DNA of 64,000 nucleotides. Origin: Treponema bryantii NK4A124 (GTDB lineage Bacteria > Spirochaetota > Spirochaetia > Treponematales > Treponemataceae). Both the position numbers and the translations under genes were made by a program. Within the stretch, counting starts at the first letter, position 1. Every line of letters begins with the position of its first letter. The notes under the pieces are model-generated. The model was not told where the DNA came from. It did not search any database and saw nothing but the letters and a program-made list of their open reading frames with translations. The DNA lies in assembly GCF_000421345.1 (NCBI RefSeq), contig NZ_ATWV01000003.1, forward strand, positions 62,001 through 126,000, in the 5' to 3' direction. This document shows positions 51,856-60,688 of this stretch, one piece after another.

Positions 51856-52944
51856 ATGAAAAAGGTTTTAGTTCTTGGCTGCACAGGTTCAATTGGCAGC
51901 AGCACACTTGATATTATTAATAATACACCTGAAGATTTTTCTGTTTGCGGTCTTCAGGCTCATTCTAACAAAGATAAACTTTCAAAGCTTGCAGCAGATT
52001 TTAAATGTCCATCTCTTCTTTCAAGCGAGGATAATTCAGCCCAGGCTTTTCAAAAACTTATTGATGAATCAAAACCTGATATTGTTGTAAATGGAATTGC
52101 AGGTGCCGCAGGTCTTCTTCCTTCAAAAATTGTTCTTGAAAACGGAATTGATTTAGCCTTAGCTAATAAAGAAACAATCGTAATGGCAGGCCCCCTCATC
52201 AAGGACCTTGCAAAAGATAAGGGAGCAGCTCTTCTTCCTGTTGATTCAGAACATTCAGCGATTTTCAATCTCACTCAAAGAATTGGAATGAAAAACATTT
52301 CAAAAATTGTTATTACAGCTAGTGGTGGACCATTTAGAACCTATTCCAAAGAAGAACTTGAAAACGTTACTCTTGAGCAGGCACTTAAACATCCAACCTG
52401 GAATATGGGAAAGAAAATCACCATAGATTCTTCTACCCTTGCAAATAAAGGTCTTGAAGTAATTGAAGCCGCTTTTCTTTTTGATGTAAAGGCAGATCAG
52501 ATTGAAGTTGTTGTACATCCTCAAAGCCTTATTCATTCATTAGTTCGAACTAACGACGGTGAACTTTATGCGCAGATCAGTGAACCGGATATGAAGCATC
52601 CTATTTTATGTGCCCTTAACTGGCCGGAAAATAAAGCTTGTTACATGGAGCAGTTTGATTTGTTTGATAAGACGATGAGCTTTTTCCGTCCACGCATGAA
52701 TGACTTTCCTCTTCTTTCTTATGCCTTTGAATGTGTAAAATTCGGCAAGTGTTATCCTATAGCATTTAATGCAGCCAATGAAGTTGCAGTTCATGCCTTT
52801 ATTGACGGGAAAATAACATACCCTTCAATTTCCAGAATTGTTCGAGCCGTACTTGACCGTGACTGGAATAAATATCTTGATTCTTTTGAAACTGTTTTCG
52901 AAGCCGACAAAAAGGCCCGCGAATATGCTTCGGAGCTTATCTGA
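51856..52944 (+). CDS. dxr: 1-deoxy-D-xylulose 5-phosphate reductoisomerase
   Basis: 362 aa from ATG 51856, 1 nt after the cdsA stop; the frame upstream to 51811 is cdsA read in another phase. NADPH site GCTGSIGSSTLDII (about 8-21), LANKETIVMAG near 108, VDSEHSAIF near 140 and ITASGGPF near 175. Second step of the MEP isoprenoid pathway, supplying uppS. No ribosome site: coupled translation. Confidence 0.96.
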   Translation: MKKVLVLGCTGSIGSSTLDIINNTPEDFSVCGLQAHSNKDKLSKLAADFKCPSLLSSEDNSAQAFQKLIDESKPDIVVNGIAGAAGLLPSKIVLENGIDLALANKETIVMAGPLIKDLAKDKGAALLPVDSEHSAIFNLTQRIGMKNISKIVITASGGPFRTYSKEELENVTLEQALKHPTWNMGKKITIDSSTLANKGLEVIEAAFLFDVKADQIEVVVHPQSLIHSLVRTNDGELYAQISEPDMKHPILCALNWPENKACYMEQFDLFDKTMSFFRPRMNDFPLLSYAFECVKFGKCYPIAFNAANEVAVHAFIDGKITYPSISRIVRAVLDRDWNKYLDSFETVFEADKKAREYASELI

Positions 52945-54053
52945 TGAAATGGCTTTACGGTATTCTCTGTCTCTTTTTTTTAATTTTATTTCATGAATTC
53001 GGACACTTTCTTGCAGCAAAACTTTTTGGTGTAAAAGTCGAAAGTTTTTCTATTGGCTTTGGACCTGTTCTGCTGCATCGCACAATAAAGGGAACAGATT
53101 ACAGACTTTCTCTTTTCCCTCTCGGCGGCTACTGCGGAATGAAAGGTGAAAAAGATTTTCAAAAAGCAATTGAAGAAAAACTGCCGGAAATTAAAGGCGA
53201 AGCAGACTCTCTTTATGGAATACATCCATTAAAACGTGCTTTAATAGGATTTGCCGGTCCTTTTTTTAATTTTATTTTTGCAGTAATAGCATGTGCTTTT
53301 ATAAACGGCATAGGTTATACTTATTACACATATTCAAATAAGATTTTAATTACAGACGAAATTAAAAATTCTGCAGCCAGAGATGCAGGAATACAATCCG
53401 GGGATAAAATCATAAAAATTAATGAAAAAGAGATTTCTGATTTTTCCGATTTACTGGAAGAAATTTCTGTACGCCCGGATGAAGATATAATCGTTACAAT
53501 TGATCGTGCCGGCGAAATTATTTCATTTCCACTGCATACAGAACTCGATAAATCTACAGGAAGCGGGAAGATTGGTGTAGCTGCGGACACTTCTGAAATA
53601 CTTGAAAAAGAATCTCCACGATATGGATTTTTTGAAGCAATAGGACATGGCTTTATTGATGCTGTAAAATCCGTAGGTCTTACACTTAAAAGCATTGGAA
53701 TTCTTTTTAAGGGCGTTGACCTGAACAATGCAGTTTCTGGTCCTGCCCGTGTTACTGAAATGCTGGGTTCTACTGTAAAAGACGGGTTTTCTGCAGGATT
53801 TAGAGTTGGCTTTGTAAGTCTCATGAGTCTTCTTTCAATTATCAGTATTTCACTTTTTATAATGAATCTTCTTCCCATACCAGTTTTGGACGGCGGTCTG
53901 ATTCTTATTGCATTGATTGAAATTATTATTCGAAGACGGCTTAGTCCTCGTTTTCAATACTATGTTCAGTTCATAGGCTTGGCATTTATTGCTTTTATAT
54001 TTATCATTGGAATTAAAGGTGATATTTTTTATTTTCTAAACAGAGGTAAATGA
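52944..54053 (+). CDS. rseP: RseP-type site-2 intramembrane metalloprotease
   Basis: 369 aa. Zinc motif HEFGH in helix 1 (about 15-19), a PDZ domain (about 125-205) and the second catalytic motif NLLPIPVLDGG (about 308-318) in the C-terminal helices. It cleaves membrane-spanning signal proteins. 1-nt overlap with dxr and 4-nt overlap (ATGA) with the next gene. Confidence 0.94.
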   Translation: MKWLYGILCLFFLILFHEFGHFLAAKLFGVKVESFSIGFGPVLLHRTIKGTDYRLSLFPLGGYCGMKGEKDFQKAIEEKLPEIKGEADSLYGIHPLKRALIGFAGPFFNFIFAVIACAFINGIGYTYYTYSNKILITDEIKNSAARDAGIQSGDKIIKINEKEISDFSDLLEEISVRPDEDIIVTIDRAGEIISFPLHTELDKSTGSGKIGVAADTSEILEKESPRYGFFEAIGHGFIDAVKSVGLTLKSIGILFKGVDLNNAVSGPARVTEMLGSTVKDGFSAGFRVGFVSLMSLLSIISISLFIMNLLPIPVLDGGLILIALIEIIIRRRLSPRFQYYVQFIGLAFIAFIFIIGIKGDIFYFLNRGK

Positions 54054-55960
54054 TGAAAAAATACATTGGCCTTTTTGCGGCAGCTTTGCTGGCAGTTTCA
54101 CTTTCTGCTCAGTCTCACATTTCAACTCAGTCTCACCAGGCACAGGTAACTCAAGTTGCACCTGTTTCCGCCCGTGGAACAGACGGTTCTTATTATACAG
54201 TTTCTGATGATGGATTTGTAATTAAATGGACTTTTGATGGTCAAGGCGAACACTACCAGTTTTCTGATGTTTCAATAAAACTGATTGCTGTTTCACCTAA
54301 TGGCAGCGAAATTGCCCTGTATGAAACAGACGGAGGTTCAATTAACAGAATTACCGTATGGGACTGGAAAACCCTCACAAGAAAATATCTTAAAAAGTTT
54401 TCAGATTCTATTACATCACTTTCTTACTCTTCTAAAGGAACTTATCTTATTGCAGGAACTGCTACAGTTGATGGAGCAGTATTCATAAGAACTCAGGGCT
54501 GGCAGATTGTAGATAAAATTAAAGCCAATACCGGAATTGTAAGTTATATTCATACAAGCAATACGGAAAAAACATGTGTTTTCTATTCACCTTCCGGATC
54601 ACTTTCCTTTTATGATTTTATGACTGGAAAGCTCAAACAGAAAATGCAGATTTTAAAAGGACTTTCACAGACAGTAATGTATGATGAAAACCGTTTTTTT
54701 GCCGGAGTCAGAGATAACTCAATTTACATTACAGCTTCCGGAAAAACAATTGCATCTATTCCTGCTAACAATCCTCTGATTATTTCTACAGAAGCAGATT
54801 ACAACCTTTACTATCTTGAAACAGATGGTCGTGGTAACTACGAAGTAAAAATGATTGAAAGCCAGGAAGAAAACAAGGTTTCTAATCCAAGACTTGTAAA
54901 AATTCTCAAAGGACCGCGAGGATCCGGAATTATTACAGCTGCAAGAAAAGATGCCGTAAACATTTATTTTGGCGGTAAAAACGGTTCGGTTTATAAAAGT
55001 GAAGTTGAAGCAACAATTACAACAAACACAATGTATGAGCTTACAGATAATACTTATTCAAAAATTTATGATGTAGCTCCTGCTGATTCAGATTTTTATT
55101 TTCTTACTACAAATGCAGTTTACTCTACATCTTATGATACCGGAGTTATTTCTAAGCTGATTTCAACAGAAGGAGAAACTAACATAATATCTTATAAAGA
55201 TAATTCTGTTATTCTCTGGAGCCAGTCGGAAAAAACACCAGTAAAACTTTTGAACCTTGACCGTAAATCTTCCAGCATTCTTTTTACTCCAAAGACTACC
55301 CTTCAAAAAGTCAGACTTTGCACTGTAGAAGATAAAGATTATCTTGTTGAAATAGAAAGTAATTCTCTTGTAAATCTTTATGATTTGCAGACTGGTACTT
55401 TCCGTGAAATATATTCTGGAACCGGTATTCAGGATGCAGTATATATGAACAATAAACTTATATATATTGCAAAATCCGCTGCCACGAATCCACAAACTCC
55501 TCTGCTTACAGTTAATCCTGAAACAATGGAAACTGTTCCATTAAGCATAAAAGGAAACGTTACTTATGCTTTGAGCACCGACGGAAAAACAATTTACGGT
55601 CTTAATATTATTTCTGATGAAACAGGACGCAATACATACGTATTCTCATTCAATATTTATACAAAGCAGATGACAAACATCCTTAAGTTTGCAGAAGAAG
55701 ATGCTGAGGCCTTTACTTATTTGAATGGAAATAATTTGTTTACAAATATTGGCCGCAACAAAGTTTACTGCTACAACCTTTCTACTAAAAAGAGATTTGC
55801 ATATAACCGCTCTGCTTCCATTCCAAAAACTCTTTGTATGAACAGCGGAAGAGCAGTTATTTTGAACTCTAACGGAAGTATTTCCTGGTGTGGTACAGCA
55901 GATTCAAAACTTCTTGGCGACTGGTATTTGACCAAGGATGATAACTGGTACGAGTTCTAA
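54050..55960 (+). CDS. secreted beta-propeller (WD40-like) protein
   Basis: 636 aa. Signal peptide MMKKYIGLFAAALLAVSLSAQ. The rest is made of repeated beta-rich blocks with WD40/YVTN-like character (DGFVIKWTFDG, ITSLSYSSKGTYLIAG, YFGGKNGSVYKSE), probably two propellers. No catalytic motif; likely a periplasmic or envelope scaffold. It overlaps the rseP stop by 4 nt, so it is the last member of the frr-uppS-cdsA-dxr-rseP run. A REP pair follows. Confidence 0.8.
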   Translation: MMKKYIGLFAAALLAVSLSAQSHISTQSHQAQVTQVAPVSARGTDGSYYTVSDDGFVIKWTFDGQGEHYQFSDVSIKLIAVSPNGSEIALYETDGGSINRITVWDWKTLTRKYLKKFSDSITSLSYSSKGTYLIAGTATVDGAVFIRTQGWQIVDKIKANTGIVSYIHTSNTEKTCVFYSPSGSLSFYDFMTGKLKQKMQILKGLSQTVMYDENRFFAGVRDNSIYITASGKTIASIPANNPLIISTEADYNLYYLETDGRGNYEVKMIESQEENKVSNPRLVKILKGPRGSGIITAARKDAVNIYFGGKNGSVYKSEVEATITTNTMYELTDNTYSKIYDVAPADSDFYFLTTNAVYSTSYDTGVISKLISTEGETNIISYKDNSVILWSQSEKTPVKLLNLDRKSSSILFTPKTTLQKVRLCTVEDKDYLVEIESNSLVNLYDLQTGTFREIYSGTGIQDAVYMNNKLIYIAKSAATNPQTPLLTVNPETMETVPLSIKGNVTYALSTDGKTIYGLNIISDETGRNTYVFSFNIYTKQMTNILKFAEEDAEAFTYLNGNNLFTNIGRNKVYCYNLSTKKRFAYNRSASIPKTLCMNSGRAVILNSNGSISWCGTADSKLLGDWYLTKDDNWYEF

Positions 55961-56061
55961 GGTGGTTTCGATACGCACTATGTGCTACTCAACCACCGTC
56001 TGTTCGCAGGTCCGGTGATTAGAGTAGTACGGTGCTAAAGCACCTACCGTATCGAAATCAC
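55961..56061. repeat. REP-like family 1 pair (55961-55997 and 56014-56061)
   Basis: First copy stem GCAC/GTGC. Second copy is an extended variant GGTGATTAGAGTAGTAC-GGTGC-taaa-GCACC-TACCGTATCG..., nearly the same as the second copy at 57620. Between convergent genes. Confidence 0.8.
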
Positions 56062-56062
56062 A

Positions 56063-57553
56063 TTATTTCCAGTCTGCGGTGTTGATTCCGCAGCCACGCC
56101 AGAGGGCATCTGAATAAACTCCAACATAATTCTGGGCACTTGTATCCCAGCTGAAATTTTTCTGCATACCTCGCAGCTGCATCTTTTTGATGTGATCTTT
56201 CTTATTGTAGTAAGCCCATACAGCCCAGCCGACAGTGTCGTAAACAGCTCCTGGGGTAAGTGCATCAAATAAGAAGCCTGTTCCGTCCCCATTATCCTGA
56301 TTATACTGCTCTACTGTATCTGCAAGGCCACCTGTACGGCGAACGATTGGCAGAGTTCCGTAAAGCATTGAATACATCTGATTTAAGCCGCATGGCTCAT
56401 AGCGCGAAGGCATAAGGAAGAAGTCTGAACCAGCTTCAATAAGATGACTGAGACTTTCGTCATAGCCGATGTAAGCACGCAGATTCGGCAGCTTTGACTG
56501 AAGGGCATTAATTTCATCTTCACACCACTTTTCGCCGGAACCAAGAATTGCAAACTGAAGGTCCATATTAGCGCACATTGAATAAATGCTGCCATATCCA
56601 GGAGCAAATACCTCTGCTATACCCTTCTGGTCTGCAAGTCGGGTAACAATTCCAATTACAGGCACATCCTTTTTTACAGGCAGGCCCATACGTTTCTGCA
56701 GTTCTGCCTTACACTTTGCTTTGTTGGCAAGGTCTTTATAGCTGAAGTTGGCAGGAAGCAGCTTATCTGTTTCAGGATTCCAGGTTTCAAGGTCGCAGCC
56801 ATTGAGAACTCCGCGAACGACATCGCTTCGTACACGCAGGAGCCCGTCAAGACCAAAGCCGCCTTCTACGCTCTGCATTTCGCCGGCGTAGGTAGGAGAA
56901 ACAGTTGTAATCATATCTGCGCAGGAAATACCAGCCTGAAGGAGGTTTATGCTGCCATTACGCTCAAAGCCTGCACCATGGTATAGATTCCAGTCTACGC
57001 CCAGAGCCGGGAAGTTGTCTTTTCCATACCAGCCCTGATATCCAAGGTTATGAATTGTTAGAACGCTTGCTGTGTGGGCAAAATAGCCGTTACGACAAAC
57101 ATGCTTAAGAAGAACAGGAACCAGACAGCAGAACCAGTCGTGGGCATGCATAATATCAGGATACCAGCCTAAGAGGCGACAGAGCTGGAAGGCACCGTGA
57201 CACAAAACTGCCGAACGGTATGGGTTATCGTGGAAATCAGGTTCAGCCTTGGTACCGTAAATACCGTCGCGGCCAAAGCACTGTTCGTGATCAATAAAAT
57301 AAACAGGCACATCACTTCCTGGTAGAGGAGCTTCATATACCTTTACCCAGGTCTCAATGGTACCAGCGGCTACAGCCAGAGGGGCCTCTATTGCCTTAAG
57401 TTTACTGCGGTCAATTTTATAATAACGCGGCATTACAATGCGAACGTCGTGGCCCTGTTTTCTAAGATTTATTGCGAGGGCAGAAACTGCATCTGCGAGT
57501 CCGCCTGTTTTTGCAAAAGGAACTGTTTCCGAAGTTACCATTAAGATTTTCAT
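56063..57553 (-). CDS. glgA: glycogen synthase (ADP-glucose type, GT5)
   Basis: 496 aa. N-terminal KTGGLADAVSAL (about 15-26) binds ADP-glucose; HAHDWFCCLVPV near 142, TIHNLGYQGWYG near 170, MPSRYEPCGLNQMYSM near 385 and RRTGGLADTV near 409 are GT-B signatures. It elongates alpha-1,4-glucan for storage. Ribosome site CAGGAGATC. Other glg genes are not in the window. A REP pair lies immediately upstream. Confidence 0.95.
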   Translation of the reverse strand: MKILMVTSETVPFAKTGGLADAVSALAINLRKQGHDVRIVMPRYYKIDRSKLKAIEAPLAVAAGTIETWVKVYEAPLPGSDVPVYFIDHEQCFGRDGIYGTKAEPDFHDNPYRSAVLCHGAFQLCRLLGWYPDIMHAHDWFCCLVPVLLKHVCRNGYFAHTASVLTIHNLGYQGWYGKDNFPALGVDWNLYHGAGFERNGSINLLQAGISCADMITTVSPTYAGEMQSVEGGFGLDGLLRVRSDVVRGVLNGCDLETWNPETDKLLPANFSYKDLANKAKCKAELQKRMGLPVKKDVPVIGIVTRLADQKGIAEVFAPGYGSIYSMCANMDLQFAILGSGEKWCEDEINALQSKLPNLRAYIGYDESLSHLIEAGSDFFLMPSRYEPCGLNQMYSMLYGTLPIVRRTGGLADTVEQYNQDNGDGTGFLFDALTPGAVYDTVGWAVWAYYNKKDHIKKMQLRGMQKNFSWDTSAQNYVGVYSDALWRGCGINTADWK

Positions 57554-57568
57554 AGAGATCTCCTGAAT

Positions 57569-57666
57569 GGTGGTTTCGATACGGCCTACGGCCTACTCAA
57601 CCACCGTAATATGTTCACCGGTGGTTGAGTAGTACGGTGCTAAAGCACCTATCGTATCGAAACCAC
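57569..57666. repeat. REP-like family 1 pair (57569-57605 and 57620-57666)
   Basis: First copy stem GGCC/GGCC (GGCC-tac-GGCC); second copy with extended stem TACGGTGC-taaa-GCACCTATCGTA. Between the aminotransferase stop and glgA start on the same strand. Confidence 0.85.
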
Positions 57667-57674
57667 GTTTTTTG

Positions 57675-58862
57675 TTAGTTTTCATGTACGGCCTTGTAGA
57701 AGGCTTCTTTACTATTCAATATTGACTGCTCTGAACAGCAGTAAGCGATTCTGAACCAGCCTTTGCCGGCAAAGCCGCTTCCCGGTGCACAGAGTATATT
57801 GTATTTTTTAAGATGATTTGTAAAAGCCATATCATCATCATTCCATTTATCCGGGCACTTTACCCAGAGATAGAAGGCGCCTTCAGGCTTTGCATACTGC
57901 AGACCGGCATAATCCATAACCTCGCTGATTTCCTTCATGCGCTTTTCGTAAGTAGAAAAATCGCATTCAGCATCCCAGCTTTTTGCAATAACCTTCTGGA
58001 AAAAGGCCGGGCAGTTTACGAAACCAAGAACACGGGTACAGAAAATTGCAGCCGCAATAAAATCAGCTTTTTCAGGGCAGGCAGGATTTACACACACATA
58101 ACCTACACGCTCGCCAGGAACACTAAGGTTCTTAGCAAAAGAAGTGGCTATTACAGCATATTCATACTTATCAAAAACGGTAGCAACCTTCTTGCCGTAA
58201 GTAATGTCGCGGTAAGGCTCATCGCAAATCAGGTAAGGATAACGGCCTGTTTTTGCACCGAACTCTTTAAGAGCATCTGTAAGGGCGATAATATCAGCAT
58301 CATCATAAATACGGCCGCTTGGATTGTTTGGTGAATTGATGAGGACAGCAGCAGTTTTTGGACCAAGAGCAGCCTTTATAGCATCAACATCAAGAGAAAA
58401 ATCAGCTTTTGTCTTTACAGGCACTACTTCACCGTCATGATTATGAACATAATTGTTATATTCAGCAAAATATGGGCAAGGAATAATAATTTCTTCACCG
58501 GCATTAAGAAGAGACTTCAATACAACATTGAGTGCACCACCCGCACCTACTTCCATAACAACGCAGTCGGCAGTAACTTCGACGCCCTGCTCGCGGCTTG
58601 TTTTTGCGGCCATTGCGGCACGAGTTTCCGGGTAACCTGCATTAGGCATGTAACCGTGGCGGAGGTGTGTGGTATCAGCTGCAACCTCACGAACTGCATC
58701 TACTACTTTCTGAGGGGGATCAAGGTCGGGATTACCGATACTAAAATCATAAACTTTATCTGCACCATATTTCTGTTTAAGAATGGCGCCTTCTTCAAAC
58801 ATCTTGCGGATTACACCGTTCGAAGGACTTTCTACTATATCTTTAACTTTCTTTGAAATCAT
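57675..58862 (-). CDS. class I pyridoxal-phosphate aminotransferase (AspC-like)
   Basis: 395 aa. PLP Lys in SFAKNLSVPGERVGY (about residue 239), NSPNNPSGR near 174, DEPYRDITYG near 208 and C-terminal WFRIAYCC (substrate Arg). It resembles aspartate/aromatic-type fold-I aminotransferases; the amino donor cannot be fixed. The insert FCTRVLGFVNCPAFFQ is unusual. The ATG is 8 nt after a consensus TATAAT with no ribosome site: leaderless candidate. Confidence 0.88.
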   Translation of the reverse strand: MISKKVKDIVESPSNGVIRKMFEEGAILKQKYGADKVYDFSIGNPDLDPPQKVVDAVREVAADTTHLRHGYMPNAGYPETRAAMAAKTSREQGVEVTADCVVMEVGAGGALNVVLKSLLNAGEEIIIPCPYFAEYNNYVHNHDGEVVPVKTKADFSLDVDAIKAALGPKTAAVLINSPNNPSGRIYDDADIIALTDALKEFGAKTGRYPYLICDEPYRDITYGKKVATVFDKYEYAVIATSFAKNLSVPGERVGYVCVNPACPEKADFIAAAIFCTRVLGFVNCPAFFQKVIAKSWDAECDFSTYEKRMKEISEVMDYAGLQYAKPEGAFYLWVKCPDKWNDDDMAFTNHLKKYNILCAPGSGFAGKGWFRIAYCCSEQSILNSKEAFYKAVHEN

Positions 58863-58870
58863 AATTAAAT

Positions 58871-58899
58871 ATTATACCACACATTACGTTTACTTGCAA
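58871..58899 (-). promoter_or_regulatory. promoter of the aminotransferase gene, leaderless layout
   Basis: Minus strand TTGCAA (58899-58894), 17-bp spacer, TATAAT (58876-58871), 8 nt to the ATG. Same hexamers and spacing as the rnf promoter. Confidence 0.7.
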
Positions 58900-58951
58900 A
58901 ACACATTGCTTTATCTGCGGCTCACAAAGATGATATTTAAAGTGTAATTAA

Positions 58952-58980
58952 TTGAATAGTTAGGTGTTTTAGAATATAAT
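58952..58980 (+). promoter_or_regulatory. promoter of the 58994 gene
   Basis: TTGAAT (58952-58957), 17-bp spacer, TATAAT (58975-58980). The AGGAGG box begins at 58981, so a normal start point (near 58987) would remove it from the mRNA. Confidence 0.55.
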
Positions 58981-58993
58981 AGGAGGACAAATT

Positions 58994-59716
58994 ATGAAAA
59001 GAATTATTGTTTCTATTATTGTTTTACTTTCTCTTAGCTTTGCATTGTTTGCCGACCCTTTTAACAGCAAACTCACTTCAGAAGAAAGAGATACCATTGC
59101 AACTGGTGAGCTTCTTATCAAAAATATCAATTATGAAAAATTTATGTGCCTTAAAAAAGGTGAATCAGTTTTAGGTGATAAACTTATAGGCGAAATTCAC
59201 GATTTAAATCCAAAATATCTGGCAGAAGTTATTCAGATTAAGCCTTATGCCGGAAATGAAGATCTTCCTCAGCGTCTTGAGACTTTGTTAAATAATGTTC
59301 CTGAGTATGCAGGTATTCCATATTATTCAGTTCACTCTGCCAAGTGGTATAATCTGTATGATTCTGCAGAAATTATTGAAACTGTAGACAATGAAAATGG
59401 AAAAAGTCTTAAAGCAAATTTGTACATGGAACCATTTGAGCTCGTAAAAGAAGATATTGAGCTTACAAGAGATCAGGATTCTATTCTCTATACTGCAGTT
59501 AACACAAACAAACTTCGTTATCTTGATAAATTTGACTGTGTATGGCCAAGAAAAATGAAGATTAATATTCTTTTGTTACGAGATGGTGATAACTGGATTC
59601 TTTATGGTATTGGTGGAGTTAATGCACCTCGTGTACCATTCTTTACAGAACGTATTCAAACATCATTTATAAACAGAATTCAAACCTTCTGTTCATTCAT
59701 ATTTAAGAAGTTTTAA
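58994..59716 (+). CDS. periplasmic protein of unknown function
   Basis: 240 aa with signal peptide MKRIIVSIIVLLSLSFALFA. The mature protein is about 220 residues, mixed alpha/beta, with GIPYYSVHSAKWYNLYDSAE near the middle and GDNWILYGIGGVNAPRVPFF near the end. I recognise no characterised family; it looks like a spirochaete-type conserved hypothetical. An AGGAGG box precedes the ATG. It starts 11 bp before rfbD and is probably cotranscribed with the polysaccharide genes. Confidence 0.7.
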   Translation: MKRIIVSIIVLLSLSFALFADPFNSKLTSEERDTIATGELLIKNINYEKFMCLKKGESVLGDKLIGEIHDLNPKYLAEVIQIKPYAGNEDLPQRLETLLNNVPEYAGIPYYSVHSAKWYNLYDSAEIIETVDNENGKSLKANLYMEPFELVKEDIELTRDQDSILYTAVNTNKLRYLDKFDCVWPRKMKINILLLRDGDNWILYGIGGVNAPRVPFFTERIQTSFINRIQTFCSFIFKKF

Positions 59717-59727
59717 GGGGAAAAACT

Positions 59728-60678
59728 ATGATCTGGTTAATCGGTTGCAAGGGAATGCTTGGAAGTGAAGTAGCAAAGCAGCTTGATGAAAAAAAATTGC
59801 CATGGGTTGGAACTGATAAGGAAGTTGATATTACCAACCCTCAGGCACTTTTGGATTTTACAAATAAAATTGAGACAGCCGCATACTTTCCTTCTGATTT
59901 ACCAAAAAGCGATCGAAAAATCAAATGGATAATTAACTGCTCTGCCTATACCAACGTAGATAAGGCAGAGGAAGAAACAGAGCTTGCCGAAAAACTTAAT
60001 GCAGAAGGCCCACTTAACATTGCCCGCACGGCCCGCTCAATTGGAGCCAAACTGATTCATATTTCAACTGACTATGTTTTTGGTGGAAATGGAAATCAGC
60101 CATATACAGAAGATATGCCTAAAGCACCTCTTGGAGTATACGGTCGTACAAAAGCAGCCGGCGAAGATGCAATAATGAAAGAAATGAATACTTATTACAT
60201 TATCCGCACTGCATGGCTTTACGGTTTTGATGGCCGCAACTTTGTATATACAATGACAAAGCTTATGAACAGCCACGATCAGATTCGTGTTGTAAATGAT
60301 CAGCTTGGAACACCTACTTACGCACCTGATCTGGCTTCTGCTATTCTTCGCTTTGTTGAAAAAAGTGACAATGCAAAATCTTTCTTTGGCAAGAACAGTG
60401 CTCCAGCTTACGGTATTTATCATTTTACAAACGAAGGTCAGACAAACTGGCATGAGTTTGCAAAAGAGATTTATAGACTTGGTCGTAAATATGGAAGAAT
60501 TACACAGGAATGTCAGGTAAATTCTTGTACTACTGAAGAATATGGAGCTAATGTTCAGCGCCCTGCTTACTCTGTTTTGAGCAAGGAAAAAATTGCTAAG
60601 GCTCTTAAAATCAAAATTCCAGAATGGCAGAACAGTCTGGAAAAATTTATTAAGAATGATAGATTTAATCTGATATAG
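59728..60678 (+). CDS. rfbD: dTDP-4-dehydrorhamnose reductase
   Basis: 316 aa, extended SDR. NAD(P) site GCKGMLGSEVAKQL (about 6-19), STDYVFGGNGNQPY near 112 and the catalytic Tyr-x3-Lys in VYGRTKAAGE (about 133-142). Last step of dTDP-L-rhamnose synthesis; rfbA/B/C are not here. Length slightly above average because of an insertion around residues 45-65. Ribosome site AAGGGGAAAAA. Confidence 0.9.
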   Translation: MIWLIGCKGMLGSEVAKQLDEKKLPWVGTDKEVDITNPQALLDFTNKIETAAYFPSDLPKSDRKIKWIINCSAYTNVDKAEEETELAEKLNAEGPLNIARTARSIGAKLIHISTDYVFGGNGNQPYTEDMPKAPLGVYGRTKAAGEDAIMKEMNTYYIIRTAWLYGFDGRNFVYTMTKLMNSHDQIRVVNDQLGTPTYAPDLASAILRFVEKSDNAKSFFGKNSAPAYGIYHFTNEGQTNWHEFAKEIYRLGRKYGRITQECQVNSCTTEEYGANVQRPAYSVLSKEKIAKALKIKIPEWQNSLEKFIKNDRFNLI

Positions 60679-60688
60679 AAGGTATTAA

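Noticed and set aside
1599-57666. Recurrent palindromes as a CRISPR array
   Set aside because: Copies are dispersed between genes, not tandem with regular spacers, and no cas gene is present.
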